Part shown: positions 8,918 to 17,847 of the stretch, piece after piece
Numbering within the stretch: the first letter of the stretch is position 1
Layout: each line of letters starts with the position of its first letter
Origin: Bacterioplanoides sp965200585
Lineage (GTDB): Bacteria; Pseudomonadota; Gammaproteobacteria; Pseudomonadales; Oceanobacteraceae
Assembly: GCF_965200585.1 (NCBI RefSeq)
Contig: NZ_OZ241361.1
Direction: 5' to 3' (one strand)
Length of the DNA: 64,000 nucleotides
Notes under the pieces: model-generated
Seen by the model: only the letters and a program-made list of their open reading frames with translations
Databases searched by the model: none
Told to the model about the DNA's origin: nothing
Translations under genes and position numbers: made by a program

Positions 8918-9190
8918 TTATTGTACTGCCTCTTTCAGAGCCTTACCGGCTTTGAATGCTGGTACTTTAGCCGCAGGAATGGTGATTGGCTCACCAGTTT
9001 GCGGGTTTTTACCCTGACGCTCTTTACGGTCGCGTACTTCAAAAGTACCAAAACCGATCAGGCTTACGGAATCGCCTTCGCTCAGTGCTTTGGCAATCTG
9101 ATCGGTGATCGCGTTGATCACTTCAGATGCTTTTTCTTTGCTCAGATCAGCTTGTTCAGCAATGGCCGCAGCCAGTTCTGGTTTACGCAT
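8918..9190 (-). CDS. hupB: DNA-binding protein HU
   Basis: A 90-residue nucleoid protein with the complete HU fold. N-terminal helices start MRKPELAAAIAEQADLSKEK; the DNA-binding signature GFGTFEVRDRKERQG is followed by NPQTGEPI with the intercalating proline region and KVPAFKAGKALKEAV. It bends DNA and compacts the chromosome as a dimer. It lies next to the rubredoxin genes, as in Pseudomonas, which supports the assignment. The leader contains a short GC hairpin at 9222-9238. Confidence 0.97.
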   Translation of the reverse strand: MRKPELAAAIAEQADLSKEKASEVINAITDQIAKALSEGDSVSLIGFGTFEVRDRKERQGKNPQTGEPITIPAAKVPAFKAGKALKEAVQ

Positions 9191-9270
9191 GGAATAAATC
9201 CTTATTGTATTGGATAACAGCCCCCGACAACGCCGGGGTCAATATCAGGAAAAAAACAAACAACGAAATT

Positions 9271-9298
9271 ACGAGTGCGGAGAAAACCACACACTCGT
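9271..9298 (-). terminator. Terminator of the rubA-rubB operon
   Basis: A 7-bp stem (ACGAGTG with CACTCGT) lies 27 bp past the rubB stop and is followed on the minus strand by a T-rich run (GTTTGTTTTTTTCC). Confidence 0.55.
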
Positions 9299-9324
9299 CT
9301 CTCTGACAGGCTTAACAGCCAACC

Positions 9325-10473
9325 TTACGGCATCAGAGGAGGCAATTCTTTGTTGAGCGCTACTTTATTCATAACCTTGGCTCCGGTCAAAGCATACCCG
9401 AGCAATTTGCCCTCAGAATTGCGAAATTCTGCCTGAACATCGCTTCCCTGAGCATCAATTGACCAGTTTCCGTCACTATTGGCTGCTACCGGAGCCACGG
9501 CCACCGGAACCACCGGAGTTTTGACAGTCACTGGCATCACACCATAATTAACCGCCGTTACCTCACCATTCAGGGTTTTTGCCAGTGCTCTGGCCGATGC
9601 CATCAGAGGCAAAACATACAGCAGCACATGGCCATCCACTTCGGCGCAGTCGCCCAGTGCATAGATATCCGCTTCGCTGGTTTGCAGCTCACGATTCACC
9701 ACAATACCATGGCTCACCTGCAGTCCCGCTTTCACCGCCAGATCCAGACGTGGACGCAAGCCAATAGCCGAGACAACCAGATCGGTTTCGATGGTTTCGC
9801 CATTGCTCAGATACGCCACCAGGGCATCATTTTCTTTGCTGATGCGAGTGACCAACGGGCCTAAATGGAAGCGTACGCCCAGCCCTTCAAGACCTTGCTG
9901 CACGGCATTAGCCGCCTCGCCCGGCAGCAATGACGGCAGAATATGATCGCACGGCGCCACCACTTCCACGTCAAACCCACCACTGGCCATATCATTGGCA
10001 AACTCAGCACCAATCAGGCCGGCCCCCATAATCAGTACCCGCTTTTTGCCTTTAGCCGCAGCGCGGAACTGCGCGTAATCCTGTAAGTCATTAATCGAAT
10101 AGATGCAGTCTTCGGCATCGCCTTCGATTCTCGGGCTGACCACCTCGGCACCCCAGGCGAGTACCAGCTTGCTGTAAGCCACCGGCTCTTCACCAACGAA
10201 GACTTTTTTAGCCGCCGGGTCGATGTTAGTCACCCGGGTATGGGTACGAATTACAACATTCAGCTGGTCAGCCATATCTGCTGCCGTCGCCATCGCCAGA
10301 TCATCGGCGCTTTTGTTTTTACCAAATCCGGTCGACAGCATGGGTTTGGAATAGTTACGACCGTCATCAGCGGTGATCATCAGAATACTCTGGTCGGGAT
10401 TCAGCTTGCGCAGTTCCTTAACCAGGTTATAACCCGCCAGGCCTGAGCCAATAACAACTATCGGATCACTCAT
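9325..10473 (-). CDS. rubB: Rubredoxin-NAD(+) reductase
   Basis: A 382-residue FAD-dependent flavoprotein that passes electrons from NADH to rubredoxin, which can feed alkane hydroxylases or oxidative-stress enzymes. It shows the N-terminal FAD dinucleotide motif VIGSGLAGYNL, a central NAD-binding motif MGAGLIGAEFA and the second FAD-contact motif IYALGDCAE, followed by a small C-terminal domain. Length is usual for the family. It lies 28 bp after rubA on the same strand, forming an electron-transfer operon. No alkane hydroxylase gene is present in the window. Confidence 0.95.
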   Translation of the reverse strand: MSDPIVVIGSGLAGYNLVKELRKLNPDQSILMITADDGRNYSKPMLSTGFGKNKSADDLAMATAADMADQLNVVIRTHTRVTNIDPAAKKVFVGEEPVAYSKLVLAWGAEVVSPRIEGDAEDCIYSINDLQDYAQFRAAAKGKKRVLIMGAGLIGAEFANDMASGGFDVEVVAPCDHILPSLLPGEAANAVQQGLEGLGVRFHLGPLVTRISKENDALVAYLSNGETIETDLVVSAIGLRPRLDLAVKAGLQVSHGIVVNRELQTSEADIYALGDCAEVDGHVLLYVLPLMASARALAKTLNGEVTAVNYGVMPVTVKTPVVPVAVAPVAANSDGNWSIDAQGSDVQAEFRNSEGKLLGYALTGAKVMNKVALNKELPPLMP

Positions 10474-10501
10474 ACCCTTTCCTTCATCAAAATATTAATA
10501 C

Positions 10502-10666
10502 TCAGATTTCGACCATTTCGAAATCATCTTTGCCCACCCCACAATCCGGGCAGATAAAGTCATCCGGCACATCATCCCAAGCGGTGCCCGGTGGAATGCC
10601 TTCTTCCGGCGCGCCTTCGGCTTCGTCGTAAATCCAGCCACACACTACACATTGCCATTTTTTCAT
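10502..10666 (-). CDS. rubA: Rubredoxin
   Basis: A 54-residue iron protein. Two CxxC knuckles (Cys6/Cys9 in CVVCGWIYDE and Cys39/Cys42 in CPDCGVGKDDFE) provide the four thiolates of the Fe(SCys)4 centre. It carries single electrons between rubredoxin reductase, encoded just downstream, and terminal oxidases such as AlkB-type hydroxylases. Only one copy is seen; P. aeruginosa has two in tandem. Start is the ATG at 10666. The gene is divergent from ubiC, so 10667-10802 should hold both promoters. Confidence 0.97.
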   Translation of the reverse strand: MKKWQCVVCGWIYDEAEGAPEEGIPPGTAWDDVPDDFICPDCGVGKDDFEMVEI

Positions 10667-10802
10667 GATGAATCTCTCTTATTATGTCTAATCACACTCT
10701 GCCATCTGAATCCGGCAGTTTTAAAGCAGCCGTAACGCTACTGATGCCAGTGACTAAAAGCAACGGTCAATTACCGCACGCGTCGGGGTTTTCCCTTGCG
10801 AA

Positions 10803-11372
10803 ATGAGCGACTTTCACGCATTCTGCGCGGCGATGAACAGTTCAGCGTTACACCACATTCTGCACCCGCTTGCACCCAGTTGGTCCACCCGAAATCACAT
10901 TGCGCCAGCCAGCCTTCCGGCTTACTGGCGTGACTGGTTATTCGATCATGGTTCTCTGACGGCACGCTTAAGCCAATTAGGCCATTTCAGTGTCGAGATT
11001 GTGCGTGAATATTATGGTCGACCGACCCCGTTAGAGCGCCGTTGCCTGGCATTATCTCATCAGGGCAGAGTCTGGGTACGGGAAGTGATTCTGCACGTCG
11101 ATCAACACCCGCTGGTGTATGCCCGTACGGCCATTCCGCTGACGACACTGACCGGACAGGAACGCCGGTTGCAATATCTCGGCAAACGATCACTGGGCAG
11201 TTATTTATTTCGCCAGCCAGATCTGCAACGCCAACCGCTACGGGTTTCTCACTGCAATCCGAATCCGTTAGCGCTAGAATGGTGCCGGCATTCGGTCTTT
11301 ACTCTGGGTGATAAACCTTTAATGGTATCGGAAGCTTTTTCTCAACAACTGGCGGCACTGGCGCCGCGATGA
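10803..11372 (+). CDS. ubiC: Chorismate--pyruvate lyase
   Basis: 189 residues. Makes 4-hydroxybenzoate and pyruvate from chorismate, the first committed step of ubiquinone synthesis. The family pattern is visible: WVREVIL..D..P..YART..P, then LGKRSLGSYLF and a C-terminal LMVSEAF. The start is uncertain: the ATG at 10803 has no obvious ribosome-binding site, and the ATG at 10833 (MNSSALHH) is equally plausible. ubiA follows 13 bp later, so the product is handed to the next enzyme of the pathway. Confidence 0.9.
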   Translation: MSDFHAFCAAMNSSALHHILHPLAPSWSTRNHIAPASLPAYWRDWLFDHGSLTARLSQLGHFSVEIVREYYGRPTPLERRCLALSHQGRVWVREVILHVDQHPLVYARTAIPLTTLTGQERRLQYLGKRSLGSYLFRQPDLQRQPLRVSHCNPNPLALEWCRHSVFTLGDKPLMVSEAFSQQLAALAPR

Positions 11373-11385
11373 TACGAACGGTTTT

Positions 11386-12297
11386 ATGTCTTCTGTCTTG
11401 CAACCTCTGCAGCGCGTTTTGCAACAACAATTAGATCGTTATTTTCCCCGCTGGTTTGACTGGGTGCAGCTGACCCGAATCGACAAACCCGTTGGTTCGT
11501 ATCTGCTGTTATGGCCAACCTTATGGGCCTTATGGGTCGCCGGAGAAGGGCAACCCTCCTTTGCCAATGTCTGTATTTTTATTCTGGGTGTGTTTCTGAT
11601 GCGCTCAGCCGGGTGTGTGATCAACGACTTTGCCGACCGCAATATTGATGGTCATGTTAAACGTACCCATGATCGGCCGCTGGCTGCCGGGCGCATCAGT
11701 GCCAAAGAAGCCTTAATGACTTTTGCCCTGCTGATTACAGCAGCATTTATTCTGGTGCTGTTTACCAATGTATTTACAGTGCTGTTGTCATTTGGCGGGT
11801 TAGCACTGGCGTCACTTTATCCTTTTATGAAACGCCATACTCACCTGCCTCAGGTGGTCTTAGGTGCTGCGTTTTCCTGGGCGATTCCAATGGCGTTTGC
11901 CGCCCAGAGTGACGAATTACCCACGGTTGTCTGGTTGTTATACATCGCCAATCTGAGCTGGACCATTGCTTACGATACCGTCTATGCCATGGTCGACCGT
12001 GACGATGACATCAAAATCGGGGTGAAATCTACCGCCGTTCTGTTTGGTGATATGGACATTGTGATGGTGGCTACGCTAAAAGGTATTGCCGTGTTTGCCT
12101 TGCTGCTGGCCGGTAGTCAGTTACAACTGGGTTGGCCGTATTATCTGTCGTTGCTGGCAGGAGCGGCTTTTCTCGGCTGGCAGGTATGGAATATCCGCTC
12201 ACGAGAGCGCGACATTTGTTTTGCCACTTTCCGCCAGAGCCACTGGTTCGGGCTGATTGTGTGGGCCGGACTGGTTGCTCACTACGTCCTTGTTTAG
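11386..12297 (+). CDS. ubiA: 4-hydroxybenzoate polyprenyltransferase
   Basis: A 303-residue integral membrane enzyme that attaches the polyprenyl chain to 4-hydroxybenzoate. Two Asp-rich Mg-diphosphate sites are seen: CVINDFADRNIDGHVKRT and YDTVYAMVDRDDDIKIGVKS. The N-terminal region RIDKPVGSYLLLWPTLWALW is typical of UbiA. About eight hydrophobic helices cover the rest. It forms an operon with ubiC. Confidence 0.97.
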   Translation: MSSVLQPLQRVLQQQLDRYFPRWFDWVQLTRIDKPVGSYLLLWPTLWALWVAGEGQPSFANVCIFILGVFLMRSAGCVINDFADRNIDGHVKRTHDRPLAAGRISAKEALMTFALLITAAFILVLFTNVFTVLLSFGGLALASLYPFMKRHTHLPQVVLGAAFSWAIPMAFAAQSDELPTVVWLLYIANLSWTIAYDTVYAMVDRDDDIKIGVKSTAVLFGDMDIVMVATLKGIAVFALLLAGSQLQLGWPYYLSLLAGAAFLGWQVWNIRSRERDICFATFRQSHWFGLIVWAGLVAHYVLV

Positions 12298-12323
12298 TTG
12301 ACAATGTCAGGGTCATGCCCTGC

Positions 12324-12341
12324 CTGTCATATGCCTGTAAC
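12324..12341 (+). promoter_or_regulatory. Pho box (PhoB-binding site)
   Basis: CTGTCATATGCCTGTAAC: two CTGTMA-type repeats 11 bp apart, differing from the usual 18-bp Pho box at about three positions. It lies 57 bp before the phoB start, so PhoB autoregulation under phosphate limitation is likely. Confidence 0.75.
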
Positions 12342-12397
12342 ATTATCCCAGTGTAATACCGCGCATTATCAAATATGACACTTGCGTGACTGGAACT

Positions 12398-13096
12398 ATG
12401 AGTAAAGCAGGTAAAACCGTACTGATCGTCGATGACGAAGCCCCGATCCGCGAGATGATTGCTGTTGCGCTGGAGATGGCTGGCTATGAATGCCTGGAAG
12501 CGGCCACCGCACAGGAAGCACACTCACAGGTAGTGGATCGCCAACCCGATATGATCCTGCTCGACTGGATGTTGCCGGGCACCAGTGGTGTCGAATTTGC
12601 GCGTCGTCTGAAGCGTGAAGAGCTGACCGCCGAGCTGCCGATTATCATGCTCACCGCCAAAGGTGAAGAAGATAACAAGGTACAAGGGCTGGAAGCTGGG
12701 GCCGATGACTACATCACTAAACCGTTCTCGCCACGAGAACTGGTGGCTCGCCTGAAAGCCGTGCTGCGCCGCGCTACTCCTCAGGGAATTGAAGAACCGA
12801 TTGCCGTGGGTGGACTGGTGCTGGATCCGGTCTGCCACCGGGTGATGTCGCATGAGTCGCCGATTGATATTGGCCCAACCGAATATCGCTTGCTGCAGTT
12901 TTTTATGACCCATCAGGAGCGTGCCTATTCCCGGGCTCAGCTGTTGGATCAGGTCTGGGGCGGCAATGTGTATGTTGAAGAACGCACGGTGGATGTCCAT
13001 ATCCGTCGTTTGCGTAAAGCACTCGGCAATGCTCACGACCATCTGATTCAAACCGTGCGCGGCACGGGTTATCGCTTCTCGACCAAAGCGTCATAA
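12398..13096 (+). CDS. phoB: Phosphate regulon response regulator PhoB
   Basis: 232 residues from the ATG at 12398; an in-frame GTG at 12386 is less likely. The receiver domain has acidic residues in IVDDEA, phospho-acceptor Asp56 in LLDWMLPG and Lys108 in ITKPFSP. The C-terminal winged helix ends in the OmpR-type RTVDVHIRRLRKAL and VRGTGYRF. Activated by PhoR, it turns on phosphate-scavenging genes. A Pho box precedes it and phoR starts 7 bp after it. The ubiCA-phoBR order matches Pseudomonas. A close paralogue is encoded at 21747. Confidence 0.96.
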   Translation: MSKAGKTVLIVDDEAPIREMIAVALEMAGYECLEAATAQEAHSQVVDRQPDMILLDWMLPGTSGVEFARRLKREELTAELPIIMLTAKGEEDNKVQGLEAGADDYITKPFSPRELVARLKAVLRRATPQGIEEPIAVGGLVLDPVCHRVMSHESPIDIGPTEYRLLQFFMTHQERAYSRAQLLDQVWGGNVYVEERTVDVHIRRLRKALGNAHDHLIQTVRGTGYRFSTKAS

Positions 13097-13103
13097 CATA
13101 GCC

Positions 13104-14396
13104 ATGACCTCAGGCTGGCGCAGGGAATTGCGCCCACTGCTGTTGCTGCTCACGATTGCACTGGCAGCGGGCTACCATTTTGACACCCTCAGTATATCGC
13201 TGGCATTGGCCTGCGGCCTTTATATTATCTGGCAGTGGCTGCAACTTTACCGGCTGCACCACTGGCTGAAGCAGGGCCAGAGTACTCAACTGCCATCCAC
13301 CTACGGTATCTGGGGCAGCATCTTTTACCAGACCCAACGCCTGCAGCAACGCAGCCAGAAACACCAGCAACGGCTACAGGCCATTATCAACCGCATTCAG
13401 GATTCGACCGCCGCCTTACAGGACGCAGTACTGATGGTGGATAGCCATGGCAACCTGGAATGGTGGAATCGTGCTGCCGGTGAGTTTTTGGGCCTCAAGG
13501 CACCAGTGGATGTGGGCCAGCCCATCACCAATCTGATTCGCAACCCTCTGTTTAAAACCTATTTTGATTCGGTCAGTTATGACGAGCCGTTATCCATTCC
13601 CTCGCCGGTCAATGCTCAGTTACAGCTGCAATTTAATATCACCCTGTTTGGCCGTAAGGACCGACTGATTCTGGTGCATGACGTCACCCGTCTGAAGCAA
13701 CTGGAAGCCATGCGCAAAGACTTTGTCGCCAATGTCAGCCACGAGCTGCGCACGCCATTAACCGTGGTATCAGGCTATATAGAAACGATGGATATGGCCG
13801 CCGATTATCTGCCGCCACGCTGGGGCCGGATGATCAGCCAAATGGCACAACAAAGCCGACGCATGGAGAATCTGATTACCGATTTACTGATGTTATCGCG
13901 ATTGGAAACCAGCCATCAGAACCAATCAGACACCATTGCCATCACCCCCATGCTGGCAACCATTGTTGCCGACGCCCAGGCACTCAGTGGTGAGCGAGAC
14001 CATAACATCACACTGGCAATTCAATCGGATACCCAGCTCAGGGGTTATCAGGATGAGCTGCACAGTGCATTCTCAAATCTGATCTTTAATGCGGTGAAAT
14101 ACACTCAGGATGGTGGTGATATTGAGGTCAGTTGGTCAGACCATGGCGAGGGAGTGCGTTTGTGTGTCAAAGACAACGGCCCGGGCATTGATGAGCATCA
14201 TATTCCACGCCTGACCGAACGCTTTTACCGGGCAGACCCGAGCCGAAATAACCAGACCGGTGGTACCGGTCTGGGGCTGGCTATTGTGAAACATGTGTTG
14301 TTACGGCATCAGGCCGAATTGGAAATTCGCAGCACGTTAGGTCAAGGCAGCGAGTTCTGCTGCCACTTTCCCGCTGAACGTTGTTTAACCGATTAA
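13104..14396 (+). CDS. phoR: Phosphate regulon sensor kinase PhoR
   Basis: A 430-residue membrane histidine kinase. Two N-terminal hydrophobic helices (about 10-50) are joined by almost no periplasmic loop, as in PhoR. A PAS domain (about 95-190) follows. The HisKA box VSHELRTPLT contains phospho-acceptor His213, and the HATPase domain has the N box (SNLIFNAVKYT), G1 (DNGPGI) and G2 (GGTGLGLAIVKH). It phosphorylates or dephosphorylates PhoB according to Pst transporter activity. Located 7 bp after phoB. Confidence 0.95.
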   Translation: MTSGWRRELRPLLLLLTIALAAGYHFDTLSISLALACGLYIIWQWLQLYRLHHWLKQGQSTQLPSTYGIWGSIFYQTQRLQQRSQKHQQRLQAIINRIQDSTAALQDAVLMVDSHGNLEWWNRAAGEFLGLKAPVDVGQPITNLIRNPLFKTYFDSVSYDEPLSIPSPVNAQLQLQFNITLFGRKDRLILVHDVTRLKQLEAMRKDFVANVSHELRTPLTVVSGYIETMDMAADYLPPRWGRMISQMAQQSRRMENLITDLLMLSRLETSHQNQSDTIAITPMLATIVADAQALSGERDHNITLAIQSDTQLRGYQDELHSAFSNLIFNAVKYTQDGGDIEVSWSDHGEGVRLCVKDNGPGIDEHHIPRLTERFYRADPSRNNQTGGTGLGLAIVKHVLLRHQAELEIRSTLGQGSEFCCHFPAERCLTD

Positions 14397-14448
14397 GTCA
14401 GTCTCTTTAGCAGGCCGCTTAACGCCGTTATGGCAACGTAAGTCGTTT

Positions 14449-15366
14449 TTAACGCACGCTGGCAATATATTTGGACAGCGTCGCCATTTTATCCGGATCA
14501 TCATCCACGTAACGAATTAACATCTGAATCGTTTCGGCATCCACATGCGGTTCCTGCGCCTGCATCATGCGCACATAACCATTGATCCGGGCGACATCGC
14601 CGCCTTCTTTATCGGTGATATCCAGCACCACCTGCTCCAGCAACGCTGGCAGCGGGCCTTCGCGACGAAATACACCCAACATTTCCTGCAGGTTAATGTC
14701 TTTAATCACTAACTTAGCCGAGCCACCGGAGCCAAAACGCACACTGACAATGCCTTTGGCACGCGCAGCGGGTTTCTTAGCCGTTGTGGATTTCGCCGGC
14801 GCGGCTTCATCAACCACTTTGGCCGACTTGCTGTTGCCCATTAATACCGAAGCGCCCCCCATATCCTGAGCGGCTGGTTTGGCTTCTTTTGGATTGGGTT
14901 TAGCAGAAGCCGCAGCAAGTACATTGGCAGAATCACCTCCGAGACCCGTGGCATGCTGTTTATCAGCCACATTCGGACGGATTTTATGGTGCTTAAACAC
15001 CATTTTGCTGAGCTTGGCGACGAAGTTATCACGGGTGAAGGGTTTGCCAATATAGTCGGAGACACCGGCTTCCACGGCTTTCACAACATGGTCACGATCG
15101 CCCCGGCTGGTGATCATCATAAACGGCACTTGTTTATAACGCTCATCAGCACGCATCCACTGCAACACTTCAATACCGGAAACTTCCGGCATTTCCCAGT
15201 CACACAGCACCACGGCGATGTCCTGGCTGTTCATCACACTGATGGCTTTACGACCATCAATGGCTTCGAACAGCTCACAGCCAGGGTAGGTATCTTTTAC
15301 GGCTTTTTTTACCAGGTCACGGATGAATGCCGCATCATCCACCACCAGAATTTTCAGTTTTGCCAT
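14449..15366 (-). CDS. CheY-like response regulator with C-terminal extension
   Basis: 305 residues. The N-terminal receiver (about 1-125) has all active-site residues: VVDDAAFIRD, Asp56 in LCDWEMPEVSG, Thr/Ser in MMITSRG and Lys in YIGKPFTRD. An Ala/Lys-rich linker follows (about 130-205), then about 100 residues with no family I can name (VRFGSGGSAKLVIKDINLQEM, LPALLEQVVLDITD). The output is therefore unknown. Its start lies 32 bp inside the 3' end of the upstream cysZ-like gene, so translation is probably coupled. Confidence 0.82.
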   Translation of the reverse strand: MAKLKILVVDDAAFIRDLVKKAVKDTYPGCELFEAIDGRKAISVMNSQDIAVVLCDWEMPEVSGIEVLQWMRADERYKQVPFMMITSRGDRDHVVKAVEAGVSDYIGKPFTRDNFVAKLSKMVFKHHKIRPNVADKQHATGLGGDSANVLAAASAKPNPKEAKPAAQDMGGASVLMGNSKSAKVVDEAAPAKSTTAKKPAARAKGIVSVRFGSGGSAKLVIKDINLQEMLGVFRREGPLPALLEQVVLDITDKEGGDVARINGYVRMMQAQEPHVDAETIQMLIRYVDDDPDKMATLSKYIASVR

Positions 15367-16159
15367 CAGTCAGTCGGGTTGTTACATCATTCTTTAAAGC
15401 ATAGTTCAGCGTGTCGCCTTTGCCCGAAAGAATGTCATGATCCACAAACGGCATTTGTTCCAGCCGCAGTAATGTGGCACCAATCACCGCTGCTGGCATC
15501 ACAAACCAATTCACCAGAGGAATCGTCATGAGCAATGCTACGATGGCGCCAAACCCCAGTACGGTCAGAGGTTGCTGACCCAGAGTGGTGCGGGTTTCCG
15601 CAAAGGGGCGGGTATGGTTATCAAAGGAATAATCGAGGTATTGCAGCGCCACAATCCAGCTGCCGAACCAGAACCATAAAAACGGGGCTGCCAGATTCAC
15701 CACCGGAATCAGGCTGATAATGATCAGCCCCAGATAACGCGGCAACATATAACCCAGCTTAGTGAGTTCACGCAATAAGGTGCGTTTCACCATGCTCGGG
15801 ATAGATTCATCCGGAATGGTCGAACCTTGCTGTTGTTCGACTTTTTCACTCAGTAGACCATTAAAGGGGCTGGCAATCACCACCAGAATGGCACTGAAAA
15901 AATAGGCAAAAATCAGCAGCACCGTCATCACCGCCACCGGCATCAGAATCCAGTACAACCAATCCAGCCAGGACGGCACATAACCCAACACATCTTCAAT
16001 CGAGCCATGCAGCCACTGAATACCGGAATAGCTCAGAAAAGACACCAGAATGGCATTGATCAGAATTGGCCAGGCAACATAAGGCCGCAGTTCCGGGCGG
16101 CCCAGCTGCATAAACCCACGCCACACATAACTGAAGCCAAGAATTGGATTGCCTTTCAT
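15335..16159 (-). CDS. cysZ: EI24-domain membrane protein, CysZ-like sulfate transporter
   Basis: Inner-membrane protein of about 274 residues. The N-terminus GFSYVWRGFMQLGRPELRPYV followed by a long hydrophobic hairpin is typical of CysZ, which imports sulfate for cysteine synthesis. Further hydrophobic segments occur near residues 70-100, 145-190 and 215-245. I chose the ATG at 16159 over the in-frame codon at 16228 because the family begins just before this GF-Y motif. The 3' end overlaps the response-regulator gene by 32 bp. Divergent from trmH. Confidence 0.82.
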   Translation of the reverse strand: MKGNPILGFSYVWRGFMQLGRPELRPYVAWPILINAILVSFLSYSGIQWLHGSIEDVLGYVPSWLDWLYWILMPVAVMTVLLIFAYFFSAILVVIASPFNGLLSEKVEQQQGSTIPDESIPSMVKRTLLRELTKLGYMLPRYLGLIIISLIPVVNLAAPFLWFWFGSWIVALQYLDYSFDNHTRPFAETRTTLGQQPLTVLGFGAIVALLMTIPLVNWFVMPAAVIGATLLRLEQMPFVDHDILSGKGDTLNYALKNDVTTRLTDGKTENSGGG

Positions 16160-16318
16160 CGCATTTTTCCCTGTATCGTGTCGTTGTGCATTAACTTTTC
16201 GTGCATCAATCAGGCGGCTTTTATACAATGCGCCCCCCGTAAATTCTACCTCGGTGCGGCAGCTGCCCGGGCAGTATTACAATTTTTGACTGAGTGATTT
16301 AGCCGGAGCTTCCCACGC

Positions 16319-17017
16319 ATGACCCCAGAACGTCTGCAGCGCATTAAAGATACCCTGGACAAACGTCAGCCGGATTTAACGGTGCTGACCGATGAAGTGT
16401 ATAAACCCCATAACCTGGCCGCCATTGCCCGTACCTGCGATGCCGTGGGTATCCCGGAAGTGCATGTCGTGTGGCCACACGATACCTTCCGGTTAAAAAC
16501 AGCTGCTCTGGCGGGCTCAGATTCCTGGATTGAAAAACACACTCACCCGGACATTGCCTCGGCCATTACCGGTTTTCAGCAGCAAGGTTATAAAGTGTGT
16601 GCCGCTCACCTGAGTGACGAAGCCATTAACTACCGTGATTACGACTTTACTCAGCCAACGGTATTAATGATGGGCACCGAAAAAGAAGGCATCAGTGATA
16701 CCGCCGCCGAGCTGGCGGATCACCATCTGATTATTCCGATGCAGGGTATGGTGGAGTCGTTTAATGTGTCGGTGGCGGCGGCCATCATTCTCACTGAAGC
16801 CCAGCACCAACGTCAGAAAGCCGGGTTATACGACGAGCGCCGTTTGGATGACGAACTGTATGAGCGTCTGCTGTTTGAGTGGTGTCGCCCGATTGAGCTT
16901 AAATTGTGCAAAAAATACAACCTGCCTTATCCGGCTTTACGTGAGGATGGCGAGCTGGCTGACCCGCAAGCGTTTTCGGCCCTAATCAACTCACCGCAGA
17001 TTCAGCAAAAGAAATAA
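16319..17017 (+). CDS. trmH: tRNA (guanosine(18)-2'-O)-methyltransferase
   Basis: A 232-residue SPOUT-class methyltransferase that modifies G18 in the D-loop of tRNAs using SAM. Family motifs: motif 1 NLAAIARTCDAVGIPEVHVV, motif 2 MMGTEKEGIS and motif 3 IIPMQGMVESFNVSVAAAIIL, which forms the trefoil knot that binds SAM. The C-terminal extension seen in TrmH of E. coli is partly present. A convergent gene ends 4 bp away. Confidence 0.93.
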   Translation: MTPERLQRIKDTLDKRQPDLTVLTDEVYKPHNLAAIARTCDAVGIPEVHVVWPHDTFRLKTAALAGSDSWIEKHTHPDIASAITGFQQQGYKVCAAHLSDEAINYRDYDFTQPTVLMMGTEKEGISDTAAELADHHLIIPMQGMVESFNVSVAAAIILTEAQHQRQKAGLYDERRLDDELYERLLFEWCRPIELKLCKKYNLPYPALREDGELADPQAFSALINSPQIQQKK

Positions 17018-17021
17018 CGAC

Positions 17022-17801
17022 TTACAGAGCTTTAAAGCGAAAACGATACTCACCTTTGGGCCAGATCATCTGGCTCAGCGGTTTACGCTGATAACGCATA
17101 TCACTGCGCCAGAAGTGAGTTAGCTGTTTTACCTGATCCGCTGGGCAATTCATCCCCAACAGCACACCTTTTACCGCTTTGGGCGGCAGCTTCAGTAAAT
17201 TCATCGCCACACCCTGAACGGTAATTTGTTTCGCCAATTCACTGACCGGCATCACCAGACCGGATTGCTGCAATGTCGCACAACTGAGCGGCGCGCTGCC
17301 CAATCGCTCGCGGTAACGGGCTGGTACGTCATCCCGATAGTGCAACGGCTTGATGTCATAAGGCAGTTGCTCAGGCTCCAGTGCCAGCCAGATCCGGCTG
17401 AAACCCGTACCTTGTTGCTGCCAGGCCAGCAGCGAATTGGGGTCCGGGTAAAAATGTTGATAACACCAGTCGTTAGGGCCTTCCTGCCGGGCACTTTGCT
17501 GGGTTTTATACTGCTGGGTTTTATGTTGTCTGAGTGCCTGTTCGATTTGTGGCCGTTTCGTTTGTGCCTGCTGCAGAAACTGCTCAAAGCTCAGCAATCC
17601 CTGAATCCCCGGATTCAGCCGCTCATACTCACGCTGCATATGATTGAGGTAATCCGCTTCCGAAATAGCCATTGGCGGTGGCGGAGGTAACTGCATCCAG
17701 GGCTTATCTGGCTGCCGCAACGGCAACATGCCCCACTTTAAGCAATGGATAATTTCAGCCCCGAGAGGCAAATAGCAGCGGTTTTCAGTTAATTCCATCA
17801 T
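17022..17801 (-). CDS. Hypothetical protein
   Basis: 259 residues with no signal peptide or membrane helix. It begins with a segment LPLGAEIIHCLKWGMLPLRQPD, then has a Pro-rich stretch of five prolines, a Gln-rich charged helix (about 80-110) and a C-terminal half with WCYQHFYPDPNSLLAW and FSRIWLALEP. The overall look (short beta start, Trp/Tyr-rich core) is faintly like DUF2971-type proteins, but I cannot support that. It starts 47 bp from the 24-bp palindrome that heads the CsrB-like RNA, so it may share that regulator. Confidence 0.7.
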   Translation of the reverse strand: MMELTENRCYLPLGAEIIHCLKWGMLPLRQPDKPWMQLPPPPPMAISEADYLNHMQREYERLNPGIQGLLSFEQFLQQAQTKRPQIEQALRQHKTQQYKTQQSARQEGPNDWCYQHFYPDPNSLLAWQQQGTGFSRIWLALEPEQLPYDIKPLHYRDDVPARYRERLGSAPLSCATLQQSGLVMPVSELAKQITVQGVAMNLLKLPPKAVKGVLLGMNCPADQVKQLTHFWRSDMRYQRKPLSQMIWPKGEYRFRFKAL

Positions 17802-17847
17802 TACTCATACTTATGCGGTAATCGCCCTTGCAGACATTGCCTCATAC

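Noticed and set aside
10667..10802. A second rubredoxin gene
   Set aside because: Only one rubredoxin is encoded. The gap to ubiC has no further CxxC pairs.
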